A stretch of DNA of 64,000 nt from the NCBI GenBank assembly GCA_016715205.1, contig JADKBC010000008.1, positions 62,001 to 126,000 of the forward strand, given 5' to 3'. Both the position numbers and the translations under genes were made by a program. The notes under the pieces were generated by a model that saw nothing but the letters and a program-made list of their open reading frames with translations, was not told the origin of the DNA and did no database searches. The stretch's first letter is position 1. Each line of letters starts with the position of its first letter. This document shows positions 18,670 to 27,356 of the stretch, in pieces. Source of the DNA: Holophaga sp. Its GTDB lineage: Bacteria; Acidobacteriota; Holophagae; Holophagales; Holophagaceae.

Positions 18670-19104
18670 ATGATTCAGCGCGTTCTTGTGGGTGTGGATT
18701 TTTCAGATTCGTCCCGTATCGCCCTGGAGCGAGGCGGTGAATGGGCCGCACGACTAGGGGTGCCCTTGGTGGCCATCCATGTGCTGCAGCCGCCCGCGCC
18801 CATGCTGCCTGAAGCGCAGATCGCGCTGCCCGATCCATCCTGGCTGCGCTCCATGGAGGACCACGCACGGGAACACCTGGAACTCATGGTCAAGGACATT
18901 CCCCGGTCCGAGGTTTCCGTGAAATGGGGCAGTCCCGCCGAGGAACTGGTGAACGAAGCCACACCGGATGCTCTCCTGGTGGTGGCCCAGGTGGGTCATT
19001 CCGGCTTGGAGCGCCTGCTGTTCGGTTCCACCGCTGCCCGGGTGGTCAAGCATGCCCCTTGCGATGTGCTGGTGGTGCGCGGAGAAATCAAAAAGCACAA
19101 ATGA
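18670..19104 (+). CDS. Universal stress protein, UspA family
   Basis: A 144-residue single Usp domain. It starts IQRVLVGVDFSDSSRIALE and ends with the ATP-binding type loop, VGHSGLERLLFGSTAARVVKHAPCDVLVV, in which the G-x2-G-x9-G-S/T pattern is present, so the protein is probably an ATP-binding Usp. ATG at 18670 has GGAG nine bases before it. Usp proteins accumulate in growth arrest and oxidative or other stress. The gene ends six bases before the convergent stop of the beta-barrel gene, so no separate terminator is visible. Confidence 0.93.
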   Translation: MIQRVLVGVDFSDSSRIALERGGEWAARLGVPLVAIHVLQPPAPMLPEAQIALPDPSWLRSMEDHAREHLELMVKDIPRSEVSVKWGSPAEELVNEATPDALLVVAQVGHSGLERLLFGSTAARVVKHAPCDVLVVRGEIKKHK

Positions 19105-19110
19105 ATTGCT

Positions 19111-20112
19111 TCAGTTGAACAACCCCTTGGGGATGCTGCGCCATACGAGGCTTAGGCCGATGAAGCGGATGGTGCCGAGTTTGTCGGATTGAGTGGCACC
19201 ACCCCGGAGTTCAAGGGTGGTGCGGCGGCTGGTGTCCAGGGAGAGGAAGCCCGAAAGGCTATCGGAAATGTTTTCGGTGAGATGGTCCTTGTTGCGGCCA
19301 GCCTCGATCCCAAAGCGGAAGGGCTGCAGGGTGACATCCAACCCGATGGCTGTCGCGTAGTCGAGCAGGCCCGCCTTGACGGTGGCGCGGGAACCCGCAA
19401 AGCGTTGGAGGCGGGATACCATGCGGGTTGCGAGGGCGTTGAAAATCTGGGCGCTGACCATGCCGTTGGCGCCGCGGATGGCCGTTAAGGAGGTTTGCCC
19501 CTCGAATTCGCTGTAACTGAATGAATCGTAGGCCGCAAAGGCATGCCAGGTGTCCCCTGCATAGTCGATGGCTGCCCCAAGGCAGGTGCTGGCGAGGTTT
19601 AAGGTGGCAGAACCGGAAACCCTGAGTTCATTCCCGTTGGGGCCAATGATGGGCACATCCCGAAAACCGAAGGTTTCAAAATCCGTGAGACGACGGGAGC
19701 CATTTATTTCGACCCTCCAGGCCCCAGATTCGTAGAAGGGTTTCAGGGAAAAGGTGTTCGACGCCAGCAGGTCGCTTTCGGATACGTGATCGTAGCCACC
19801 CCCGACGCCGAAGGTGCCAAAGCTGTATTCCCCGGCGACCGATGCGATGCGGGTGCTGGTCTGCAGGGTGTTGGTGGTGGCAAGGGTGGAATAGGTAAAG
19901 CCCACGGAGAACATGGATTTGAGGGTGGGCCGCCATTGGAGTTTGCCCTCACCCAGTTGCCCGTCATTGCTGTCGGCTTCGCCGCCTAACTTGAGCACTA
20001 GGTCGGTGCCTGGCTCGGGGTCTTTCAGCAGGTCGAGGGCAGATTCCTGACCGCTCAAAACAGAGGTAATCAGCAGAAAGACCAGGAAGAAGGGCCGCCA
20101 GTTCTGGTTCAC
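19111..20112 (-). CDS. Predicted outer-membrane beta-barrel protein, unknown
   Basis: A 333-residue protein with a signal peptide (1-21, ending VLSGQES). The remainder is built of alternating polar and hydrophobic stretches of about ten residues with short turns, for example FSVGFTYSTLATTNTL, SFGTFGVGGGYDHV, FRFGIEAGRNKDHL, and ends in an amphipathic strand IGLSLVWRSIPKGLFN. That fits a 12- to 16-stranded outer membrane barrel. I recognise no specific family. Sits alone between Usp and patatin genes. Confidence 0.55.
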   Translation of the reverse strand: MNQNWRPFFLVFLLITSVLSGQESALDLLKDPEPGTDLVLKLGGEADSNDGQLGEGKLQWRPTLKSMFSVGFTYSTLATTNTLQTSTRIASVAGEYSFGTFGVGGGYDHVSESDLLASNTFSLKPFYESGAWRVEINGSRRLTDFETFGFRDVPIIGPNGNELRVSGSATLNLASTCLGAAIDYAGDTWHAFAAYDSFSYSEFEGQTSLTAIRGANGMVSAQIFNALATRMVSRLQRFAGSRATVKAGLLDYATAIGLDVTLQPFRFGIEAGRNKDHLTENISDSLSGFLSLDTSRRTTLELRGGATQSDKLGTIRFIGLSLVWRSIPKGLFN

Positions 20113-20221
20113 AGTGAATTCCTTGGATGACGGTGATGCCTTCGATGACGGTAGATGTCCCCTGGGCGAAACCGGAGCCTCTCGTTCATAGACCCAGGCT
20201 GAACCCGTAGAGTTTAAGGCC

Positions 20222-21226
20222 TCACGAGTTTTGATTGGCGAACTGGTTCAGGCGCGTGGCCATTTGTGAAAACGTTGCGCCCTGGGCCACGAGGATGCGT
20301 CGGGCCATGCGTTGGAGGCCTTCCATGTGGGTGGTGGTGATGGCATCCATGGCATCCAGTTCCTGGTCCAGGGTTACTTGGAAGCGGTAGTAAGTGGGGC
20401 GCTCACTTTGTTCGGGAGGGAGGATCTGGCGCAGCTGATAATCCACGGTGTCGGCCACCCCATCGAACATCACATCGAGAATGGGTCGTGCCCAACCCGC
20501 CAGGCCCCAGTCCTTGGCGACATCGAAGGGGATGGGCTTGGTGAAATGCCCGGTGCCTAGGGAAACCAGCAGGATTTCCGCCGCGGGGATGCGGCCCTCG
20601 CGCAGGGCGGCCTGGGCCTCGGCGTAGGCGCACATGGCAGGGTTATTGGCGAAGACGCCCCCATCGATCAGCACATCGCGATCCCCATCCGGCCAGGGAA
20701 TCATTACCGGTTCGAAATAGGTGGGCGCAGCGCTGGTGGCTCGGGCGGCGAGCCACATGGGGTAGTCGTACCGGGCATCCAGTTTGGCGCGGCGGCTGCG
20801 AAAGAAGAATGGATCACGCTTTTCCAGATCGTAGGCCGTGACCATCACTTCGGTCAGGGCTTCCTGAAGTCGTATTTCACGGAAATGTTCTTTCAACACC
20901 GCTTCGATTCCTGATGACGCGTAGCGTTCATCCAGTAGGCCGCCGGGGTTTCTCAGTTCATCCCAAAGGCTGCGCTGGAAGATCTGGCTGCGCTGCTGGA
21001 GATAGAGATCGGCCAGATCCTGGGCCGAATGCTGAGGAGCCCCGTTGGGCCCTGGCATGACCAGACCCAGGGCAATGATCCCGCCGGTGCTGGTGCCCAC
21101 AATGAGATCAAAGAGGTCCGCGACGCGGCGCCCTGTATAGGCCTCCAGTTCGGCCAGTAGCAGGGCAGGAATGAGGCCCCGAATGCCGCCGCCATCGATG
21201 GAAAGGATTCGGAATGGGCGTGGCAT
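20222..21226 (-). CDS. Patatin-like phospholipase, cytoplasmic
   Basis: A 334-residue patatin-domain hydrolase. The oxyanion hole motif GGGIRG (about 12-17), the nucleophile elbow GTSTG (about 44-48, catalytic Ser) and the catalytic Asp in DGGVFANNP (about 187-195) are all present, so it should be active. There is no signal peptide or membrane segment. This layout is shared by the stand-alone bacterial patatins and by CapV-type CBASS effectors, but no nucleotide cyclase, Cap2/Cap3 or HORMA gene lies nearby, so a defence role is not supported. Transcribed alone; the start ATG at 21226 follows GGAGG(A)CCC. Confidence 0.9.
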   Translation of the reverse strand: MPRPFRILSIDGGGIRGLIPALLLAELEAYTGRRVADLFDLIVGTSTGGIIALGLVMPGPNGAPQHSAQDLADLYLQQRSQIFQRSLWDELRNPGGLLDERYASSGIEAVLKEHFREIRLQEALTEVMVTAYDLEKRDPFFFRSRRAKLDARYDYPMWLAARATSAAPTYFEPVMIPWPDGDRDVLIDGGVFANNPAMCAYAEAQAALREGRIPAAEILLVSLGTGHFTKPIPFDVAKDWGLAGWARPILDVMFDGVADTVDYQLRQILPPEQSERPTYYRFQVTLDQELDAMDAITTTHMEGLQRMARRILVAQGATFSQMATRLNQFANQNS

Positions 21227-21275
21227 GGGTCCTCCCTTGGCGTGGAGGCCTCCAGCATAGATGAATGGCCGCGAA

Positions 21276-22055
21276 TTAATGCAGCGTGATGACCAAGGCC
21301 AGAGCGCCCAAGGCGGAGCCAGCGGTCAGAATCCACCCCACGGTGCGCAGGCTGCGGGGAGAAGGGGGTGCCACCATTACCCAGGCTGAGGCCGCCAGGA
21401 GCGGCAAGGGTGCCAAACCGAGCAGCCACGGCAGGGGAGAGGCCAGGGCTCCCACACTCAGCCCGAGGCCCGCCCCCACCGCAAAGGTTCGGGGCCACCG
21501 GGCATTTCCGCGTTTCAGGGAGGCCAGGAAGCCACGCACCAAGATAGTGCCCAGGCCATTCAGGGCGGTTAGCCCCAGGGCAAGGGTGAGCGCCTTGGCG
21601 GGAGCCAACCCACCCAGAATGACCACGGGCAAAGCCGCAAAGGAAAAAGCGGTGGCGCCCAGTAATTCGCCGGCTGTGCTGTGCTCCCGCCGGGCCAGAA
21701 ACAGCCCCAGGAGCGCAGCTCCGGCCGTTAGGCTGGGCAGTACGGAAAATTTTTGCAGGAAGGTGGTGCCGCTCCAGGCCAGTAACGCGAGCAGAAGCAG
21801 CCCACCGCAGAGCAGCAGCCGCCTGCGGGCGGGGCGCAGGGCTTGGGTTTTTGCGGCCTCGCCCCGCCGTCCCAGCAGCACCAATGCGGGTTCGCTGGCT
21901 ACAAAGACCAGAGCGCTGGCCAGGGCTTGGCCCCAGGCGCGCCCGCTCAGGGGCACCAACGCGAGCGCGGCCACCAGCGCGATGCTGAGTTGGGCATAGG
22001 CCCCGTGTTCCCGAGGCAGCAAGGAAGGAGGTTTTGTGGTGATGCCGTTGGCCAT
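21276..22055 (-). CDS. YwiC-like integral membrane protein
   Basis: A 259-residue polytopic protein with about eight hydrophobic helices. The N-terminus carries LPREHGAY, the hallmark of the YwiC-like family. Function unknown; in Bacillus ywiC lies next to nitrate respiration genes, but here it sits between a patatin and a desaturase gene. The start is uncertain: ATG at 22055 (MANGITTKPPSLLPREHGAY) gives a compact N-terminus, while an in-frame start at 22103 adds 16 residues and touches the downstream end of the desaturase gene. Confidence 0.75.
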   Translation of the reverse strand: MANGITTKPPSLLPREHGAYAQLSIALVAALALVPLSGRAWGQALASALVFVASEPALVLLGRRGEAAKTQALRPARRRLLLCGGLLLLALLAWSGTTFLQKFSVLPSLTAGAALLGLFLARREHSTAGELLGATAFSFAALPVVILGGLAPAKALTLALGLTALNGLGTILVRGFLASLKRGNARWPRTFAVGAGLGLSVGALASPLPWLLGLAPLPLLAASAWVMVAPPSPRSLRTVGWILTAGSALGALALVITLH

Positions 22056-22104
22056 GGTTCCAGCATGCAGGATTCGAAACCCCCCTGCCTTGATGGAGAT
22101 CAAC

Positions 22105-23193
22105 TCAAGCTAAACGCCGCACCAGGAAGCGGGTGGCTTTCCATTCAGCCCAGGCCATCTGCACTTCTGCCCGGCGTTTGAGCATGGCGGTGCGCCATTC
22201 GTCCCGGTGGGTCTTGAGGCTTTCCCGCTGTTCCTGAAGGGCCACCAGGGCATGGTCCATGCGTTGGCGAGCCGAGGCGAGGCGGGTGCGCAGTTCTTCG
22301 GCCACGCTGGGGTGGGCGGTGGCGAGGCGAGCCGTCAGGCGCTTTTCCTCCATGGCAAGCTTGGCCCGCTGGATCACTTCATCCGGAATGCGGCGCAGCT
22401 TGTCGGCCAAGCCCACCCAGGAAAGGGCCACCAACAACCACTTGGCGGTATCCCACTGGTACCAGCGGATGCCGTTGCGGTAGTCGCCGGGCCACATGTG
22501 ATGGAAGTTGTGGTAGCCCTCGCCGAACGTCAACGGCGCCAGCAGGCCGTTGTCCCGGGCGGTGTTGGCGTCGGTGTAGGGCTGCGTGCCAAACACATGG
22601 GCGGCGCTGTTGATCAGGAAGGTGGAATGGTGGGTGAGCACGATGCGCAGCAGCAGCCCAATGACCAGGTGGCCGTAGAGGTTGTGGGTGGCCAATCCAA
22701 TGGCCGCGGGAATGAGGGCGACCACTGCGCCGATCAGGAAATGATGGCGATGCTGCCAGCGGACCAGCGGGTCGGCCTCCAGGTCAGCCACGCCCTTCAA
22801 GGGATGAGAGCTGCTTTCCATGACCCAGATCCAATGGGCATGCCAAAAGCCCTTCTTGATGGTGTAGGGATCTTGATCGGTGTCGACGTGGCGATGATGG
22901 ACACGGTGATCGCTGGACCAGCGCAGGGCGGAATTCTGGAACGCGGCGGCGCCGAAGGAAAGGAGCAGGAACCGCAACAACCAATGGGCCCGATAGGCCC
23001 GGTGGCTGAACAGCCGGTGGTATCCGGCTGCGATGGAAAGGCCGATGGCGGTATACATCCCCGCACAAACGGCGAGTTCGAACACAAGGGCATGGCTGCG
23101 CACGATCTGAATGGGTACCAGCACCACCGCCAGGGCCAGGGTTCCGATCAGAAAGGGCGTGTTCAGGGGATTCCAACGGCGCGTCCCGGTCAT
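22105..23193 (-). CDS. Acyl-CoA delta-9 type fatty acid desaturase
   Basis: A 362-residue membrane enzyme with the three histidine boxes of acyl-CoA desaturases: HRLFSH, HRVHHRHVD and GEGYHNFHH, plus four or five membrane helices (about 10-35, 40-60, 70-90, 170-190). It inserts a cis double bond using O2 and a di-iron centre at the cytoplasmic face. After the desaturase core (ending about residue 250) there is an extra 110-residue charged helical tail rich in Glu, Arg and Gln, probably a coiled coil, which ordinary enzymes lack. The ATG at 23193 follows GGGAGGCAGGA; the longer frame to 23616 overlaps the SRP-RNA region and is rejected. Confidence 0.92.
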   Translation of the reverse strand: MTGTRRWNPLNTPFLIGTLALAVVLVPIQIVRSHALVFELAVCAGMYTAIGLSIAAGYHRLFSHRAYRAHWLLRFLLLSFGAAAFQNSALRWSSDHRVHHRHVDTDQDPYTIKKGFWHAHWIWVMESSSHPLKGVADLEADPLVRWQHRHHFLIGAVVALIPAAIGLATHNLYGHLVIGLLLRIVLTHHSTFLINSAAHVFGTQPYTDANTARDNGLLAPLTFGEGYHNFHHMWPGDYRNGIRWYQWDTAKWLLVALSWVGLADKLRRIPDEVIQRAKLAMEEKRLTARLATAHPSVAEELRTRLASARQRMDHALVALQEQRESLKTHRDEWRTAMLKRRAEVQMAWAEWKATRFLVRRLA

Positions 23194-23579
23194 TCCTGCC
23201 TCCCACGGCGCCCGGTGGGGGAATCCCCGCGTGCCAAAGCATTGGATGATGGGGAAGGGTGGATGTTTGGGGGGAAATGTGGGGTATTTCGCGAAGCGGG
23301 CCGGTAAGCGCGCATGCCAGTTGCGTATCGCGAAGGAGAAGTCTGAGTGATTGTTAAGTTTGGCCTGTTCAGGGCTGGAGGATCTGGCTTCGATGGAGGA
23401 TTCCATTAGTCTGCCAATCCGCTTCGCGGCTTGGGCAGGCTGTGGGGATTCCTTTTGCTGGCGAACGCTGCACTGCAGCGTCCGCCCTGCGCTGCGCGCT
23501 TGGCGCAAAAGGAGGGCCCCGCTTAGCGCGTACGCCAGTTCCGATCCAAGAGCGCAAGCCGGAGGCGCAGCGCGATTGG
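23194..23579. other. Non-coding stretch upstream of desaturase with structured GC-rich segments
   Basis: No convincing gene. It holds the desaturase promoter area and inverted repeats: ACGCTGC-ACT-GCAGCGT (about 23466-23482) and GCGC-AA-GCC-GGA-GGC-GCA-GCGC (23552-23573), the latter with the same GNA triloop seen at 2.5 and 40.6 kb. The SRP RNA gene transcribed from the right points into this stretch, so part may be its 3' trailer. Confidence 0.5.
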
Positions 23580-23634
23580 TTGGTAAGCCGGGCCCATTTT
23601 TTTGCCGAAGGCACAAAATGGGCCGGGCTTACCA
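23580..23634. repeat. Near-perfect 25-bp inverted repeat overlapping the SRP RNA 3' end
   Basis: On the minus strand the arm TGGTAAGCCCGGCCCATTTT (continuing GTGCC) is followed by TTC and by a complementary arm that differs at two or three positions. The first half of the left arm is the 3' strand of the SRP RNA terminal helix, so the repeat looks like an inverted copy of the RNA 3' end. No U-tract follows, so it is not a classical rho-independent terminator. Confidence 0.7.
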
Positions 23635-23716
23635 CGGCACTCGGCCCTTCGTCTTATGGCTGCTTCTTCCGACCTGACCAGGTTCGACGGGGACCGATGC
23701 ATGGGGCCCGGCTTGG
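23620..23716 (-). ncRNA. ffs: Signal recognition particle RNA (4.5S, small bacterial type)
   Basis: The minus strand carries the universally conserved domain IV loop, CAGGTCGGAAGAAGCAGC, a close match to the bacterial consensus CAGGTCCGGAAGGAAGCAGC with the GGAA tetraloop and the symmetric and asymmetric internal loops bound by Ffh. Flanking segments pair in register: CGTC with GACG, CGGTCCC with GGGCCG, GCAT with GTGC, CCAT with GTGG, and the terminal CCGGGC with GCCCGG, giving a single hairpin of about 97 nt. This RNA with Ffh targets nascent membrane proteins to the Sec translocon. The ends are set by the terminal helix and may be off by a few bases. Confidence 0.9.
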
Positions 23717-23811
23717 ATTCAGGGTAGCAGGTCAGAATCGCGGCGCGCCTAAGCCACGCGATGCCAAGCCCTATGAATGGATCGAAAAAAAGGGGTCGCG
23801 GGGTCTTGACA

Positions 23812-23859
23812 CCACTAGATCTTGGGGTGATTCTTTCTATCCGACACAATCGCTTGCGG
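23812..23859 (+). promoter_or_regulatory. Tandem NrdR boxes upstream of nrdJ
   Basis: CCACTAGATCTTGGGG (23812-23827) and ACACAATCGCTTGCGG (23844-23859) match the NrdR consensus acaCwAtATaTwGtgt at about 11 positions each. They start exactly 32 bases apart, the three-helical-turn spacing known for paired NrdR sites. This suggests repression of the reductase by NrdR when (d)ATP is high. No cobalamin riboswitch is evident. Confidence 0.65.
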
Positions 23860-23968
23860 TTCGTCCCCATTGCCTCGGAAACAGAGGCCAGTCGGGCTGT
23901 CAATTTCAAAGTTTACCTGGCGTGGGGCTTGCCCGCGCCTTCGTTTGTCGTCCCTGGAGCCTCCTCCC

Positions 23969-26900
23969 ATGAAGATCTCTCGCCACTTCACCAAGGTCGG
24001 CCACGATGCGCTGGAGGGTATTCCCTTCGTCCCGCGCGTGAGCCGCATCACCAAGTTGGATGGCACGGTGGTCTTTGAAGCCAAGGACGTGATGGTGCCG
24101 GAAAGCTGGTCCCAGGTGGCGGTGGACATCCTGGCCCAGAAGTACTTCCGTCGGAAGGGCATCGACAAGATCGGCGGCGGGGAAAAGGATTCCCGGCAGG
24201 TGTTCCACCGTATGGCCGGTTGCTGGCGCCACTGGGGCGAGACCAGCGGCTATTTCAATACGACGGAGGACGCCCAGGCCTTCTACGACGAACTCACGTA
24301 CATGCTTGCCAACCAGATGTGCGCGCCCAACAGTCCCCAGTGGTTCAACACGGGCTTGCACTTTGCCTATGGCATCAGCGGGCCAGCCCAGGGGCATTTC
24401 TATGTGGATCCTGCCACTGGCGAAGTGAAGAACTCCACCTCGGCCTACGAGCGGCCCCAGCCCCACGCCTGCTTCATCCAGAGCGTGTCGGATGATCTGG
24501 TCAATCCCGGCGGCATCATGGATCTGTGGATGCGTGAGGCCCGCATCTTCAAATACGGCTCCGGCACAGGCAGCAATTTTTCGAAGATTCGTGGCTCCGA
24601 AGAACCGCTCTCCGGCGGTGGCCGCAGCTCGGGATTGATGAGTTTCCTGGCGGTGGGCGATCGTGCCGCCGGGGCCATCAAGTCGGGTGGCACCACGCGC
24701 CGCGCCGCCAAGATGGTGACCCTGGATCTGGATCACCCCGATATCGAAGCCTTCATCGATTGGAAGGTGGCCGAGGAACGCAAGGTGGCCATGATGGCCA
24801 CGGGTTCCATCTTCATCGGCAAGCACTGGAACGCCATGTGCGAAGCCGTGGAAGGCAGCACCACCCGCGATGCCAACCCCAAGACCAACGAAAAATTCCG
24901 CAAGGCCCTGGCCCTCGCCAAACGGGATGGGGTGCCTGCGGCCTTCATCGCCCAGTGCATCGGCCGTTTGGAGCAGGGTGATTTCGCCCGTGACCTGAAG
25001 CAGTACGACACCACCTGGGACGGCGAAGGCTATGCCACCGTGGGCGGCCAGAATTCCAATAACTCGGTGCGGGTGCCCGATGCCTTCATGCGCGCCCTGG
25101 AACGGGACGGTGAATGGCAGCTCACCCGCCGCGTCGATGGCCGGGCCATCAAGAACCTGCGCGCCAAGGAGCTCTGGTCCAAGGTGAACCATGCTGCCTG
25201 GTCCTGCGCGGATCCAGGCATTCAGTTTGATACCACCATCAACGACTGGCACACCTGCCCCAAGGCCGGCCGCATCAACGCGAGCAATCCCTGCTCGGAA
25301 TACATGTTCCTGGATGACACGGCCTGCAACCTGGCCTCACTGAATCTCTGCGCGTTCCTCACCGCGGATGGTGGCTTCGACCTGGCGGGTTATCGCCATG
25401 CCATTCGCCTGTGGACCATCGTGCTGGAAATTTCGGTGTTGATGGCGCAGTTCCCCAGCGAACCCATCGCCAAGCTCAGCTACGAATACCGCACCCTGGG
25501 TCTGGGCTATGCCAACCTCGGTTCCATGCTCATGCGCATGGGCATTCCCTACGACAGCGAAGCGGGCACCCAGTGGTGCGCTGCACTCACGGCCATTCTC
25601 ACGGGCGATGCCTACGCCGCCAGCGCCGAAATGGCGGGCGAACTGGGCACCTTCCCCGGCTTCGAACCCAACAAGGACGACATGCTGCGGGTGATCCGCA
25701 ATCATCGTCGCGCGGCCTATGATGCGCCAGATTCGGAATACGAAAACCTATCCATCGTGCCCCGTGGCCTCAAGGGCACCTCCGTGCCGAAATCCATGGT
25801 GGAGGCCTCCCGCGAAAGCTGGGATCGGGCCCTGGCCCTGGGCGAACAACACGGCTACCGGAACGCCCAGGTCTCCGTGCTGGCCCCCACTGGCACCATC
25901 GGCCTGTTGATGGATTGCGACACCACGGGCGTGGAGCCGGATTTCGCCCTGGTCAAGTTCAAGAAGCTGGCGGGTGGTGGCTACTTCAAGCTGGTGAACA
26001 GCGCCATTCCCGAGGCCATGATGCGCCTTGGCTACGACCCTGGCCAGATCAAGGACATTGAACGGTACGTGGTGGGGTGGCTCGATATCACTGATGAAAC
26101 CCCCGGCATCACCCGCAAGGATCTTCTGGCCAAGGGTTTCCCCGTGGAGGAGGTCAATGGCTGGGAGGCCAAGCTGCCCACGGCTTTCGATCCCAGTTTC
26201 GTGGTCCCCGTGGAAAAACTGAAGGTTGCTTTCGGCGAAGAAAGCACCGCTGTGTTCATGGATGCCCTGTCAGGTTCCATGACCGTGGAAGGCGCGCCCC
26301 ACCTCAAGGACGAGCACATTCCCATTTTCGACTGCGCCAACAAATGTGGCCGCAAAGGTCAGCGGTACATTGCACCCATGGGGCACATCCGCATGATGGG
26401 TGCAGCGCAGCCTTTCCTCTCTGGCGCCATCAGCAAGACCATCAACCTGCCCGCCGAATACACCGTGGCACAGGTGGGCGAGATCTACGAACAAAGCTGG
26501 AAATACATGATCAAGGCCGTGGCGCTCTACCGCGATGGCAGCAAGATGAGCCAGCCCCTGGCCACCAATCTCGATCTGCTCGAGGGCCTGGAAACGCTGC
26601 TGGACGATGAAGCCCCCAAGACTGAAAAGGTGCAGGTGGTGGCTCAGGCCATGGCCCAGCAGGTGGTGCGCATCTACCGCCGCAAACTGCCCAACCGGCG
26701 GGGTGGCTACACCCAGGCTGCCACCATCGGGGGCACCAAGCTTTACCTTCGCACTGGCGAGTACGAAGACGGCACCCTTGGTGAAATCTTCCTGGATATC
26801 CACAAGGAAGGCGCCGCTTTCCGCGCGGTGCTCAACTGCTTCGCCATCGCCGTTTCCATGGGTCTGCAGCACGGGGTGCCGCTGGAAGAATTCTGCGATG

Positions 26901-27355
26901 CCTTCTTGTTCACGCGCTTCGAGCCCAACGGCATGGTGCAGGGCAGTGATGCGGTGAAGTTCAGTACGTCGCTCATCGATTTCGTGTTCCGGGAATTGGC
27001 CATCACCTATCTGGGCCGTTTCGAACTGGCCCAGGTGGAGCCGGAGCAGCTCATGCAACTGGCGGGCGGGCTCAAGCCCGAAAGCCAAGCTGCGGGTGCT
27101 GCCAATGCCAACGGCGGCATGACGCCGCTGTTCCCCGAAGGCGAGGCGGCTGCGCCAGTTCCGGCACCGGTGCCCGCCCTGGCCCATGCCAATGCTGCCG
27201 CAGCCACCAAACAGCCCAATGTGTCGGCCTATCGTTCCGCCCGGGAAAAGGGCTACACCGGCGATCCCTGCCCCGAGTGCGGCCATCTCACTCTGGTGCG
27301 CAACGGCGCCTGCCTCAAATGCCAGACCTGCGGCGCCACCACCGGCTGCAGCTAG
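23969..27355 (+). CDS. nrdJ: Adenosylcobalamin-dependent (class II) ribonucleotide reductase
   Basis: A 1128-residue single-chain enzyme that reduces ribonucleotides to deoxyribonucleotides using an adenosylcobalamin-derived thiyl radical, independent of oxygen. Visible motifs: APNSPQWFNTG near 115-125, NPCSE (catalytic region with the radical Cys, about residue 436), the substrate loop PTGTIGLLMDCDTTGVEPDFAL (two halves, about 640-660), and a C-terminal Ala/Pro linker followed by a zinc-ribbon-like tail CPECG...CLKCQTCG that relays reducing equivalents. Start at 23969 is preceded by GGAG and by tandem NrdR boxes; a longer frame from 23870 includes no sensible N-terminus. Followed after one base by a small metallopeptidase gene, likely co-transcribed. 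Confidence 0.97.
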   Translation: MKISRHFTKVGHDALEGIPFVPRVSRITKLDGTVVFEAKDVMVPESWSQVAVDILAQKYFRRKGIDKIGGGEKDSRQVFHRMAGCWRHWGETSGYFNTTEDAQAFYDELTYMLANQMCAPNSPQWFNTGLHFAYGISGPAQGHFYVDPATGEVKNSTSAYERPQPHACFIQSVSDDLVNPGGIMDLWMREARIFKYGSGTGSNFSKIRGSEEPLSGGGRSSGLMSFLAVGDRAAGAIKSGGTTRRAAKMVTLDLDHPDIEAFIDWKVAEERKVAMMATGSIFIGKHWNAMCEAVEGSTTRDANPKTNEKFRKALALAKRDGVPAAFIAQCIGRLEQGDFARDLKQYDTTWDGEGYATVGGQNSNNSVRVPDAFMRALERDGEWQLTRRVDGRAIKNLRAKELWSKVNHAAWSCADPGIQFDTTINDWHTCPKAGRINASNPCSEYMFLDDTACNLASLNLCAFLTADGGFDLAGYRHAIRLWTIVLEISVLMAQFPSEPIAKLSYEYRTLGLGYANLGSMLMRMGIPYDSEAGTQWCAALTAILTGDAYAASAEMAGELGTFPGFEPNKDDMLRVIRNHRRAAYDAPDSEYENLSIVPRGLKGTSVPKSMVEASRESWDRALALGEQHGYRNAQVSVLAPTGTIGLLMDCDTTGVEPDFALVKFKKLAGGGYFKLVNSAIPEAMMRLGYDPGQIKDIERYVVGWLDITDETPGITRKDLLAKGFPVEEVNGWEAKLPTAFDPSFVVPVEKLKVAFGEESTAVFMDALSGSMTVEGAPHLKDEHIPIFDCANKCGRKGQRYIAPMGHIRMMGAAQPFLSGAISKTINLPAEYTVAQVGEIYEQSWKYMIKAVALYRDGSKMSQPLATNLDLLEGLETLLDDEAPKTEKVQVVAQAMAQQVVRIYRRKLPNRRGGYTQAATIGGTKLYLRTGEYEDGTLGEIFLDIHKEGAAFRAVLNCFAIAVSMGLQHGVPLEEFCDAFLFTRFEPNGMVQGSDAVKFSTSLIDFVFRELAITYLGRFELAQVEPEQLMQLAGGLKPESQAAGAANANGGMTPLFPEGEAAAPVPAPVPALAHANAAAATKQPNVSAYRSAREKGYTGDPCPECGHLTLVRNGACLKCQTCGATTGCS

Positions 27356-27356
27356 G

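Noticed and set aside
20222..21226. CBASS defence operon around the patatin
   Set aside because: No cyclase, ubiquitin-like or HORMA/TRIP13 genes within the window near it.
23194..23616. N-terminal extension of the desaturase frame to 23616
   Set aside because: It would run through structured non-coding sequence; a better ribosome-binding site precedes the ATG at 23193.
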